NCBI GenBank assembly: GCA_041299015.1
Contig: JBFYWB010000044.1
Coordinates: 1 to 14,541, forward strand
Length of the DNA stretch: 14,541 bases
Direction: 5' to 3'
Source of the DNA: JARFQH01 sp041299015
GTDB lineage: Bacteria; Desulfobacterota; Desulfobacteria; Desulfobacterales; SG8-13
Positions within the stretch are counted from its first letter, which is position 1; the number at the start of each line of letters is the position of its first letter. The notes beneath the pieces were generated by a model. The model did not search any database. It saw only the letters and a program-made list of their open reading frames with translations, and was not told the origin of the DNA. Below, one piece after another: positions 6,176-13,531 of this stretch. A program made the position numbers and the translations under genes.

Positions 6176-7035
6176 TTGTCATCAGCGGAAAAGGCGGTAC
6201 CGGAAAAACAAGCCTGGTGGCCGCCTTTGCGGCCCTGGCTGAAAACAAGGTCCTCTGTGATGCCGATGTGGATGCGGCCGACCTCCATCTCGTCCTGGCG
6301 CCCGACATCCGGCAACGCGAGCCCTTTACTTCCGGCCATACCGCCGTCATCGACCGAAAGCGCTGCACGGAATGCGGACTGTGCCGGGAGCTGTGTCGCT
6401 GGGACGCTATCGACGAGCACTTTGCTGTCGACGCCGTTGCCTGCGAAGGCTGCGGCGTCTGTGTCCATTTTTGCCCGGAAAAGGCGATCGATTTTCCGGA
6501 CAACACCTGCGGCGAATGGTTCGTTTCCCAGACCCGTTTCGGCCCGATGGTTCATGCGCGGCTCGGCATTGCCGAGGAGAATTCCGGCAAGCTGGTGGCC
6601 CTGGTGCGGCAGGAAGCCAGGAAGCTGGCCGAAGCCCGGGGACTCAACCTCATTCTCACCGACGGTCCGCCGGGGGTGGGGTGCCCGGTGATCGCCTCCC
6701 TGGGCGGCGCCAGCGGCGTTTTGATCGTGGCCGAACCCTCCGTGTCGGGCGTCCACGACATGGAACGGGTCGTGCAGCTGGCCGCCCACTTCAATGTACC
6801 TGCCATGGTGTGCATCAACAAGTTTGATATCAACTCAGCCAAAAGCCGCCAAATCGAAGCGTTTGCCGCCCGGCGCAATTTGGCCTTTCTCGGAACCGTG
6901 CCTTTCGATCCGGCATTCACGCACGCCATGGTGCAAGGACGAACCCTCTTCGAGTATGACGGTCATTCCAATGCGAAACCGGCAGTCATCCGCATCTGGA
7001 ACAACCTGTGCGGTCATCTCGCCAAAACCGCCTGA
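6163..7035 (+). CDS. Ferredoxin-MinD family P-loop ATPase 2
   Basis: A 290-residue paralogue of the preceding gene. The deviant Walker A GKGGTGKTS is at 9-17. The inserted ferredoxin has CTECGLCRELC (Cys68, 71, 74, 78) and CEGCGVCVHFCP (Cys94, 97, 100, 104). The switch region is LTDGPPGVGCPV with Asp167 and Cys174. All cluster cysteines are intact in both paralogues, arguing that both are functional and not that one is a decaying duplicate. The ATG at 6163 lies 13 bases inside the upstream gene and has an AAGGA site, so translation is coupled. It ends the four-gene unit; 242 bases without a gene follow. By analogy with paired ferredoxin-MinD proteins, a heterodimer acting on the NifX-like proteins is plausible. 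Confidence 0.92.
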   Translation: MQELIVISGKGGTGKTSLVAAFAALAENKVLCDADVDAADLHLVLAPDIRQREPFTSGHTAVIDRKRCTECGLCRELCRWDAIDEHFAVDAVACEGCGVCVHFCPEKAIDFPDNTCGEWFVSQTRFGPMVHARLGIAEENSGKLVALVRQEARKLAEARGLNLILTDGPPGVGCPVIASLGGASGVLIVAEPSVSGVHDMERVVQLAAHFNVPAMVCINKFDINSAKSRQIEAFAARRNLAFLGTVPFDPAFTHAMVQGRTLFEYDGHSNAKPAVIRIWNNLCGHLAKTA

Positions 7036-7151
7036 AAGGCTCCCGCAGAGATTTGCCTCTGATACGCCGACACATAGAGCGACCACCGTCATCGAATTGA
7101 AGACCGCGGATGGTCCGACCCCGCTGCCGGCAATCTCATCGTTATTGCCTA

Positions 7152-7181
7152 TTGCCATCTCGAGACCCACGTGTGTATATA
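7152..7181 (+). promoter_or_regulatory. Weak promoter candidate upstream of GYD gene
   Basis: TTGCCA (7152-7157) and TATATA (7176-7181) are 18 bases apart in an AT-richer patch about 95 bases before the GYD start. The 242-base gap after the ATPase operon makes a separate promoter likely, but this assignment is tentative. Confidence 0.28.
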
Positions 7182-7277
7182 GTATAAACCATGCAGGCAT
7201 CGGTGCACAAAAGGTGACGTCATCTTTGAGTGAGCCCCGGGGACAATTGCGACCACTCGTCGAAAGGAGGCCGGCAG

Positions 7278-7559
7278 ATGGAAACTTATTTCATGTTTGG
7301 AAAATACACGTCCGAGGCGATCAATGCCATCAGCGCCAGAAGAACCCAGCAGGCCGTCGAGGCCATCAAAAATTTAGGTGGCGAGGTCAACGCCATGCAC
7401 ACTCTGATGGGCGAATACGACCTGCTGTTTTGCGTTACCCTGCCGGGAAATGAAGCGGCGATCAAGGCATCTGTGGAGCTGACCCGGTTAACCGGGATCA
7501 TGTTCAAGACTTGTCCGGCGATTAGCGTCGAAATCTTTGATCGCCTGGTCAAGAAATAA
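7278..7559 (+). CDS. GYD-domain protein
   Basis: A 93-residue cytosolic protein matching the GYD family (ferredoxin-like alpha/beta fold). Recognisable features are the N-terminal strand METYFMFGKYTSEAI, the ISARRTQQAVEAIKNLGGEV helix (18-37), the name-giving GEYDLLF at 45-51, and the C-terminal TGIMFKTCPAISVEIFDRLV. The biochemical function of the family is not established; related folds often form dimers and bind small ligands. The ATG at 7278 has an excellent AAAGGAGG site; in-frame upstream sequence (from 7230) is not family-like. The aldo/keto reductase starts 24 bases after it, so the two are probably co-transcribed. Confidence 0.88.
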   Translation: METYFMFGKYTSEAINAISARRTQQAVEAIKNLGGEVNAMHTLMGEYDLLFCVTLPGNEAAIKASVELTRLTGIMFKTCPAISVEIFDRLVKK

Positions 7560-7583
7560 AGGCAGGGCATACGGGACAGTCGA

Positions 7584-8453
7584 ATGGCGGGTTCCTTGCA
7601 CCACATCAAACGGTCTATCCGGCACAGAGGGGTGAAGGTGCCCACTTTCCTTTACGGGACGGCCTGGAAGGAAAATCAAACCGAGGCATTGACGCGCCGG
7701 GCCATCTCCTGCGGTTTTCTGGGGATCGATACCGCCAATCAGCGGCGCCACTACGACGAGGCCGCTGTGGGTGAGGCCATCCAGAAAACTCTGGCCGAGG
7801 GTGATTTAAAGCGGAGTGATCTTTTCCTGCAATCAAAATTCACCTATCCCGCCGGCCAGGATCACCGTCTCCCTTACGAACCGACGGCTGACCTCACCAC
7901 GCAAGTGCACCAGTCTTTTGAAAGTTCACTCCGTCATCTCAAAACCGATTATCTGGATGCTTACCTTCTACATGGTCCTGTCACAAGCCGCGGCCTTACC
8001 GCAGCCGATTGGGAGGCCTGGCGGGCCATGGAGACGTTACAGAAATCCGGTTCCGTGGCACTGATCGGTGTCTCCAATGTCGGATACGACCAGTTGCAGC
8101 TGCTGGTCGAAAAGTCGCAGGTCAAACCGGCGATCGTCCAAAACCGATGCTTTGCGCGCTCAAGATGGGATGCCGCGATTCGTGAGCTGTGTCGCTCGAA
8201 TGACATCATCTATCAAGGCTTCTCGCTCCTCACGGCCAATGCGACGGTTTTGAATCGGCCCGAGATTCAACAGATTTCAAAGCGGCGCAAATGCACTTCG
8301 GCACAGATCGTGTTCCGATTCGCCCTGCAGACCGGTATGATTCCACTGACCGGAACGACAAACGCGGACCATATGCAAGAGGACCTGGCCGTATACGAAA
8401 TCGAACTTTTTGAGGCGGAAGTCGATACGGTTGAAACAATCGCCCTCGACTGA
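7584..8453 (+). CDS. Aldo/keto reductase
   Basis: A 289-residue NAD(P)H-dependent oxidoreductase of the aldo/keto reductase superfamily ((beta/alpha)8 barrel). The full catalytic tetrad is visible: Asp49 (GIDTAN), Tyr57 (RHYDEAAVG), Lys85 (QSKFTYP) and His130 (LLHGP). Other family signatures are GVSNVGYDQLQLL, IVQNRCFARS and the C-terminal cofactor segment TGTTNADHMQEDL. The expected reaction is reduction of a carbonyl to an alcohol or the reverse; the substrate is not known. The ATG at 7584 has only a weak purine stretch upstream, consistent with translation following the GYD gene 24 bases before. Length is normal for the family. Confidence 0.9.
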   Translation: MAGSLHHIKRSIRHRGVKVPTFLYGTAWKENQTEALTRRAISCGFLGIDTANQRRHYDEAAVGEAIQKTLAEGDLKRSDLFLQSKFTYPAGQDHRLPYEPTADLTTQVHQSFESSLRHLKTDYLDAYLLHGPVTSRGLTAADWEAWRAMETLQKSGSVALIGVSNVGYDQLQLLVEKSQVKPAIVQNRCFARSRWDAAIRELCRSNDIIYQGFSLLTANATVLNRPEIQQISKRRKCTSAQIVFRFALQTGMIPLTGTTNADHMQEDLAVYEIELFEAEVDTVETIALD

Positions 8454-8535
8454 TGCGCTAGCGGGCCTTGTGCAGGGCAATAGCGGCACCCGCACTGTCA
8501 AATTGGCGGCAATACCGTTGACCGGAAAAAGCGAC

Positions 8536-8712
8536 GTGAAAATCGAAGACGTTATGGAAATAATGGTGATCAATCTTCACCAAGCCGACGAGGCCGTCAA
8601 AGATTCCCAGCTGTCTCAGGCGGCGCGCAGCGAGGCCCTCGGCGCGAAAAAGGCGTATGCGCACTGCATCGGGCTTCTAACCGCCGCCCTCCAGAAAAAA
8701 GGCTGGAAGTAA
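8536..8712 (+). CDS. Small hypothetical protein (about 58 aa)
   Basis: A short helical, Ala-rich frame with sequence VKIEDVMEIMVINLHQADEA at its N-terminus and a tail ending in ALQKKGWK. The GTG at 8536 is the start I favour; ATG at 8554 in the same frame is an alternative that would give 52 residues. The ribosome binding site is weak (GGAAAA). It looks protein-like (amphipathic helices, a single Cys, sensible ending) and lies 82 bases after the aldo/keto reductase on the same strand. I do not recognise a family. It could be a genuine small protein of the GYD-reductase unit or a chance frame. Confidence 0.5.
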   Translation: MKIEDVMEIMVINLHQADEAVKDSQLSQAARSEALGAKKAYAHCIGLLTAALQKKGWK

Positions 8713-8824
8713 TCCCTGTTCGTCACAGCGATCAGACCCCAAAGAGACCATCGGCGCTATCAAGCGGACAAGGCCATGACGGCAATTGTTCGATGGCCGC
8801 CGGTTAAGAGTGCCGCCGCATTCA

Positions 8825-10087
8825 CTACTCCTCCGGCAGGATCGTCAGTTCGACGGCCCAGTCGACCGACCGCTGAAATGCCTCTCGGACCTTGGCGTCG
8901 TTTAGGTTGAGCTGCTGGATCATCTTCTCGGCCTCGGGCCAGCGCGCCTCCTCGATGAGACGGGCGAACTGCAACAGCGGCAGGTACTCGCTGTTGGGGT
9001 CGCCGCACAGCGCCGATTGGAGTCTGGCATCCAGGGGCAGATGGACCACGATATCCGCCATCGGAAGGCCGAGCATGACATCCAGGAGTGAAAAAATTCC
9101 GAGCAGATTGAGGCTGTCCGGATCAAACCCCCAGTAGTCGTGACCCGCGGCAATCAGTTCGAGAAACTTGCCGCGCTGAACCGCAAGCAACATCAGTTCC
9201 GGCGTGTGCGCGTTGCGGCTCACGTCCATGATCAACGACACGCGCAACCAGTTTTTCATCTTGTTCCATCCCAGCAGCGTAATGGCCTGGCGTATGGATT
9301 TTATTTTCTGGGGGAATCCGAAAGCCGCCGAGTTCAGGTAAGCCAGCAGACGAAAACTGATGGAAACGTCGGTTTGAATGGTTTCAGCCATCACGCCGAT
9401 ATCGGGTTCCGTCGTTTCGAGCAAACGCAGGAGCCTGAAGCGGGACACCTCATTGGGTGACAGTCTGCGCAACTTGATGACATCGGGTGTCTTGAAGAAG
9501 CCGCCGGAATACAGGGAAACCCCCATTGCCCGGCAGACCTCAAACCAACCCGGGTCGGCTACCCCGGTCGCCATGATTGACGCTTCATAGCCGCGGGTCG
9601 CTTTCATGAGCGCCGCCAGCTCGTCCTTGTGCCTTCCTTCCACGGCGATGATGATGATATCCGCTATTCCATGCAAGGGGGCGCCGGGCAAGCTTCCCGT
9701 AAAGCCATCGACGGCGACCCAAAAACCGTCGGCCTTCATACGGTTGAGCGACGGAACGACCTCCGGGTTCGATAACACGCTTTCATCAACTTTGACGACG
9801 ACCGAGACCGGCGGAAGGACATAGGGCAGGTTGTCGAGCAGGCCCTTTGCGGTGAAGTCGAGAACGATTTTTTTGCCCCGTTCCAGCATGTGCTGCAACC
9901 CCAGGTAAGCGCTTTCGGCCAAATGGGTTGCCGCATTGTCTTCGGCTGCCGCTCCGCCGGGAGCGCCCTCAGGGCCCACGCAAAACAGCTCATACCCCCA
10001 TAGCCGGCGTTTGTCGTCGAATACCGGAATACGTGCCAGGGATACGGTAGCGGTTTCCGGTGCTGATGATCGGCCATCGGTCATCAT
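8825..10087 (-). CDS. EAL-HDOD signalling protein (YuxH-like, degenerate EAL)
   Basis: A 420-residue cytoplasmic protein with an N-terminal EAL-like domain (about 14-205) and a C-terminal HDOD domain (about 206-400). The EAL motif slot reads YELF (32-35), as in the YuxH group. A barrel-end motif YSGGFFKTP (193-201) corresponds to the usual YxQGF-P. Only one Asp is kept at the DDFG position (VAVDGFTG, Asp127), and the usual metal-binding and general-base residues are not evident, so cyclic-di-GMP hydrolysis is unlikely; a binding or scaffold role is inferred. HDOD evidence is VSISFRLLAYLNSAAFGFP (241-259) and SIRQAITLLGWNKMKNWL. The start has a GAGGAG site; two adjacent ATGs (10087 or 10084) are possible. 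It lies 63 bases downstream of glgP, probably in one transcript. Confidence 0.87.
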   Translation of the reverse strand: MMTDGRSSAPETATVSLARIPVFDDKRRLWGYELFCVGPEGAPGGAAAEDNAATHLAESAYLGLQHMLERGKKIVLDFTAKGLLDNLPYVLPPVSVVVKVDESVLSNPEVVPSLNRMKADGFWVAVDGFTGSLPGAPLHGIADIIIIAVEGRHKDELAALMKATRGYEASIMATGVADPGWFEVCRAMGVSLYSGGFFKTPDVIKLRRLSPNEVSRFRLLRLLETTEPDIGVMAETIQTDVSISFRLLAYLNSAAFGFPQKIKSIRQAITLLGWNKMKNWLRVSLIMDVSRNAHTPELMLLAVQRGKFLELIAAGHDYWGFDPDSLNLLGIFSLLDVMLGLPMADIVVHLPLDARLQSALCGDPNSEYLPLLQFARLIEEARWPEAEKMIQQLNLNDAKVREAFQRSVDWAVELTILPEE

Positions 10088-10150
10088 CGTCTCCTCTTTC
10101 TTGGTGTCCGGGCGGCCCGCCCTTTTGGAAGCAGCTTTTTCGATGCCGGA

Positions 10151-12625
10151 TCAAGAAAACGGCTGAACTTTCCAGATGTCGGCGGCATATTCCAGCACGG
10201 CCCGGTCGCTTGAGAATTTACCCATCCGGGCGGTGTTCAGGATCGAACGCTTGGTCCATTCCGCCGGGTCGAGGTAGAGGCGATTCACCGCCTCCTGGGC
10301 CGAGATGTAGGGCCGGTAATCCGCCAGGATCAGGTAGTGATCGGAATGGGCGCCCTGGTGAAGCAGGCTGTTGAAAACCGGTAAAAACAACCCCGGTTCG
10401 TCCGGGCAAAAACAGTCGGAGGCAATCATGTCGAGGACTTGCCGCAGCTCGGGATCGCTTTCATAGATGCGGACCGGGTCGTATCCCGCCGCCCGCGTGT
10501 TTCTGACCTGTTCGGCCGTCAACCCGAAAATGAAAATATTTTCGGCGCCGACTTCTTCCATGATTTCCACGTTGGCGCCGTCCAGGGTGCCGATGGTCAA
10601 GGCCCCGTTGAGAGCCATCTTCATGTTGCCGGTGCCGGAGGCCTCCATGCCCGCGGTTGAAATCTGTTCGGATAGATCAACCGCCGGAATGATCTTCTCC
10701 GCCTGCGAGACGCAATAATTGGGCAGAAACGCCACCCGCAGGCGCCCCTGAACCTCGGGGGCGTTGTTGACCACTTCCGCGACGGCGTTGATCAATTTGA
10801 TGATCCGCTTGGCCTGGTGATAGGCCGGTGCCGCCTTGCCGGCAAAAAGGACTGTGCGCGGCGCGATGTCCTGGCTGCGGTTCGCCTTGATGCGGTTGTA
10901 CAGAGTGATCACGTGAAGCACGTTGAGCAGTTGCCGTTTGTACTCATGGATGCGCTTTGCCTGAACATCGAAAAGCGTATCCGGGTTCACGCCGAGTTTT
11001 ATCTTGCGCAACATATAGCGCGCGAGCCGCTTTTTGTTTTCCCTTTTCGACTGCCGCCAGGCTTCCTGAAAGCTCGGGTCTTCGGCATGCGCGGCCAACT
11101 CGCACAGACGATCGAGGTCACAAATCCATTTCGGACCGACGACGGACGTGATCAGGTGCGACAGCGAGGGGTTGGCCTGTTTGAGCCACCGGCGCGGCGT
11201 GATACCGTTGGTGACATTTCTGAAACGGTCGGGGAAAACGCGGTAAAAATCGCGGAACAGATCGGTTTTCAGAATTTCGGAATGCAGTTCGGCCACACCG
11301 TTGACACAATGGCTTCCGATGATCGCCAGATGGGCCATGCGGACGCGCCGCTGCGCACCTTCCTGAAAGATGGACAACCGGGCTGGCAGATCGCTTTCCT
11401 GCGGAAAACGCGCTCCGATCGATTTGAGAAAGCGATGGTTGATTTCGCCAATAATCTCGAGGTGACGGGGCAACAGGCGCCCCAGCAATTCGACCGGCCA
11501 ACTCTCCAGCGCTTCGGGCATGACCGTGTGGTTTGTGTAGGCGAACGTTCGTTCACAGATGTGCCACGCATCGTTCCAGCCGAGCTTCTCGTCGTCGACG
11601 AGAAGACGCATCAGTTCCGCGATGGCGATGGCCGGATGGGTGTCGTTCAGCTGGATGGCGACAAAATCGGGAAAGGCGTCGAAAGTCTGGCGCTGCTTGC
11701 GGTAGCGGCGGAGAATGTCATGCAGCGTGGCGGCAACGAAGAAATATTGCTGCTTCAGACGGAGTTCTTTGCCGGCAGTGGCCTCATCACTCGGGTACAA
11801 GACCTTGGAAATGGTTTCGCCGAGCACTTTGGCTTCGACCGCGCCGATGTAGTCTCCCTGGTTGAAGTGCGTCAGGTTGAATTCGCGGCTCGACCGGGAC
11901 GCCCACAACCGCATGTTGGTGACGTAGTCGTCACCATAGCCGGGAATGAGAATGTCGCAGGCTACGGCCATGACAATTTCTCCGTCAACCCAGCGATGGC
12001 GCAATGCCCCGTCGCCATCGACATAAGTTTCGGAGCGGCCGTAAAAACGGATCGGCTGTTCGACGGGCAGACGTTGGATTTCCCAAGGATTTCCGCGTCG
12101 CATCCAGTTGTCGCAGTGCTCACGCTGGTAGCCGTTTTCGAGAATCTGATGGAATATGCCGTAATCATAGCGGATGCCGTATCCATACCCGGGCAGATTG
12201 CGGCACGCCAGCGAGTCGAGGTAGCATGACGCCAAGCGCCCGAGCCCGCCGTTTCCCAGGCCGGGATCCCACTCCTCTTCCTCCAGTTCATCGAGGTCAA
12301 AGCCCATGTCTGCGACCACCCGGCGGGCTTCTGCAACCATGTCGAGGCTGATCAGGTAATTTTTGAGAAACCGGCCGGGCAGGAATTCCAGCGAAAGAAA
12401 ATACACCCGTTTCGACAGGGTATCGTAGAGCGAGCGCTGCGTTTCCATCCAACGTCGGATGAGCCTGTCGCGCATGCTGTAGGCCAAGCCCAGAAAGCAC
12501 GAAAACCTGTCCGGCCGATGGGGATCGTTGCCGAGTGTCAACGCGATGTGTCGCAGGATGTCATTCTTCAGGTTTTTGGCATTCGCCTCGACCGGCGAAG
12601 TGTCTGACGGGCGGGTTTTCTCCAT
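10151..12625 (-). CDS. glgP: Glycogen/starch phosphorylase
   Basis: An 824-residue alpha-glucan phosphorylase of full family length. It releases glucose-1-phosphate from glycogen ends using phosphate and pyridoxal phosphate. Conserved blocks are YFLSLEFLPGRFLKNYL, DPGLGNGGLGRLASCYLDSLA, QLNDTHPAIAIAELMRLL, NVTNGITPRRWL, KRIHEYKRQLLN and the pyridoxal-phosphate site ASGTGNMKMALNGALTIGT, whose lysine is Lys669. TLDGANVEI follows, as in the family. The ATG at 12625 has a GGAG site 7 bases upstream. The EAL-HDOD gene follows 63 bases downstream with no terminator between them. A perfect TATAAT upstream suggests its own promoter. The long open frame on the opposite strand is a GC-bias shadow. Confidence 0.97.
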   Translation of the reverse strand: MEKTRPSDTSPVEANAKNLKNDILRHIALTLGNDPHRPDRFSCFLGLAYSMRDRLIRRWMETQRSLYDTLSKRVYFLSLEFLPGRFLKNYLISLDMVAEARRVVADMGFDLDELEEEEWDPGLGNGGLGRLASCYLDSLACRNLPGYGYGIRYDYGIFHQILENGYQREHCDNWMRRGNPWEIQRLPVEQPIRFYGRSETYVDGDGALRHRWVDGEIVMAVACDILIPGYGDDYVTNMRLWASRSSREFNLTHFNQGDYIGAVEAKVLGETISKVLYPSDEATAGKELRLKQQYFFVAATLHDILRRYRKQRQTFDAFPDFVAIQLNDTHPAIAIAELMRLLVDDEKLGWNDAWHICERTFAYTNHTVMPEALESWPVELLGRLLPRHLEIIGEINHRFLKSIGARFPQESDLPARLSIFQEGAQRRVRMAHLAIIGSHCVNGVAELHSEILKTDLFRDFYRVFPDRFRNVTNGITPRRWLKQANPSLSHLITSVVGPKWICDLDRLCELAAHAEDPSFQEAWRQSKRENKKRLARYMLRKIKLGVNPDTLFDVQAKRIHEYKRQLLNVLHVITLYNRIKANRSQDIAPRTVLFAGKAAPAYHQAKRIIKLINAVAEVVNNAPEVQGRLRVAFLPNYCVSQAEKIIPAVDLSEQISTAGMEASGTGNMKMALNGALTIGTLDGANVEIMEEVGAENIFIFGLTAEQVRNTRAAGYDPVRIYESDPELRQVLDMIASDCFCPDEPGLFLPVFNSLLHQGAHSDHYLILADYRPYISAQEAVNRLYLDPAEWTKRSILNTARMGKFSSDRAVLEYAADIWKVQPFS

Positions 12626-12668
12626 GAGGGCGCTCCACGGTTAAGCAGACCTAAGTTGCTTTGATCTT

Positions 12669-12697
12669 ATTATAATCATTAGATTTTTGCAAGATGA
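12669..12697 (-). promoter_or_regulatory. Candidate promoter of glgP
   Basis: On the minus strand a perfect TATAAT (12674 to 12669) lies in an AT-rich patch 43 bases upstream of the glgP start codon. At 17 bases spacing the -35 is a weak TCATCT (12697 to 12692). A better hexamer, TTGCAA, is present but only 12 bases from the -10. Activation by a factor may be needed. Confidence 0.4.
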
Positions 12698-12778
12698 TAA
12701 AATTGGATTGGTCCACCCCCACAGGTGCGTCACCCCTGTTGCCGAGAATCTGAAATTGACGTGTGACCCGGGTGCCGG

Positions 12779-12809
12779 AAAAAGGCGAGGGGTGTGTTCC
12801 CACACCCCT
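12779..12809 (-). terminator. Intrinsic terminator of the DUF134-DUF5320 operon
   Basis: A perfect 9-bp GC-rich stem, AGGGGTGTG (12788-12796) and CACACCCCT (12801-12809), encloses a 4-base loop. In minus-strand direction it is followed after 4 bases by five T residues (12783 to 12779). It sits 51 bases past the stop of the DUF5320-like gene. Confidence 0.82.
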
Positions 12810-12860
12810 TCCATGAATCCGGCGTATCACCGGGCAAGACGGCGAATTGGGTCCCCGATG

Positions 12861-13181
12861 CTAGGCCGAAGGCGCCTTTTCGAGTTCCACAATTCGTTTG
12901 CCGATTGTATCCAGTTCTTTTGTGAGAAACTCGGCTTCGTTCTTAAGCATCTCGAGTTCCTTGGTCGGTTCGGCATGGCGAGAAAACCTGCTACCCTGTA
13001 ATGCGAAACCTCTGCCGAATCCACGGCCTCTTCCCATGCCGCGGCCGAAACCGCGACCGCCCCCCATGCGACATCCTCCGGGGGCCGGCGGCCGCGAAAA
13101 ACGAGCCGCGCCGCAGAGTCCTCGGCCGCCGCCGGTCATCGAACCGGCACCCATTGGCCCTGTGCGATCGAATCCGGGCAT
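12861..13181 (-). CDS. DUF5320-like Gly/Arg-rich protein with coiled coil
   Basis: A 106-residue protein with the DUF5320 N-terminal signature MPGFDRTGPMGAGSMTGGGR, ending in Cys23. A Gly/Arg/Phe-rich central region (35-60, with repeated GRGFGRGMG units) follows, then a helical coiled-coil tail (72-103, TKELEMLKNEAEFLTKEL). Proteins of this type accompany NifX-like and ferredoxin-MinD genes in anaerobes; function is unknown. The start has a near-perfect AAAGGAGGT site. It is the last gene of the operon and precedes a strong terminator. The first 23 residues align without gaps to the upstream 74-aa protein, including the Cys at position 23. Confidence 0.85.
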   Translation of the reverse strand: MPGFDRTGPMGAGSMTGGGRGLCGAARFSRPPAPGGCRMGGGRGFGRGMGRGRGFGRGFALQGSRFSRHAEPTKELEMLKNEAEFLTKELDTIGKRIVELEKAPSA

Positions 13182-13206
13182 GACTGACCTCCTTTACCGA
13201 TAGTGG

Positions 13207-13431
13207 TTATTCGTTTTGACCCTGTCTTCCGGGTCGCTGGACCCGGCCGGCATCGCCGCCTCCGGCACCCTGTCCCGGCACCTTGCCCGGTCTTTGGCCG
13301 GTGCCCTTTCCGGCGCCTTTTCCACGGGGAGTCCGTCCGGCGGGATCACCACCGTCGCGTCTGCAGCGGCCCTTGCCCTTACCGGACCCGGGCTGCTGAC
13401 CCCGCGGTCCTGTACCATCACCTCTTGGCAT
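13207..13431 (-). CDS. Small Gly/Arg/Lys-rich protein (DUF5320-related N-terminus)
   Basis: A 74-residue basic, low-complexity protein. Its first residues, MPRGDGTGPRGQQPGSGK, correspond position for position to the DUF5320-like neighbour (shared Asp5, Thr7, Gly8, Pro9 and Cys23). The rest is Gly, Arg, Lys and Gln repeats without aromatic or coiled-coil segments. The ATG at 13431 has an AAAAGGAGGT site 7 bases upstream; an in-frame ATG at 13437 is too close to that site. In this GC-rich stretch other frames are also open, so the coding assignment relies on the N-terminal motif, the ribosome binding site and the operon position. A frameshift in the low-complexity tail cannot be excluded. Confidence 0.7.
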   Translation of the reverse strand: MPRGDGTGPRGQQPGSGKGKGRCRRDGGDPAGRTPRGKGAGKGTGQRPGKVPGQGAGGGDAGRVQRPGRQGQNE

Positions 13432-13465
13432 CACCATCACCTCCTTTTCCATCCGATTGCTGAAC

Positions 13466-13515
13466 AACCGTCCCATAAGCCAGCTCGCATGACCGCGGCG
13501 GATGACGGGACGGTT
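13466..13515 (-). repeat. 9-bp inverted repeat between DUF134 and the Gly/Arg-rich gene
   Basis: AACCGTCCC (13466-13474) and GGGACGGTT (13507-13515) are perfect reverse complements flanking 32 bases. The stem lies in the 100-base gap between the regulator gene and the next start codon. No T-run follows in the direction of transcription, so it is more likely an mRNA-stabilising or processing structure than a terminator. Confidence 0.5.
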
Positions 13516-13531
13516 TCTAATACATACGCCG

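Noticed and set aside
10110..10122. GC-rich near-palindrome (GGGCGG/CCGCCC) between glgP and the EAL-HDOD gene, followed by TTTT on plus
   Set aside because: The T-run is on the wrong side for minus-strand transcription and there is no plus-strand gene to terminate.
10817..12229. 470-aa open frame on the plus strand
   Set aside because: It is fully antisense to glgP, whose protein is conserved throughout; the frame is a product of high GC content.
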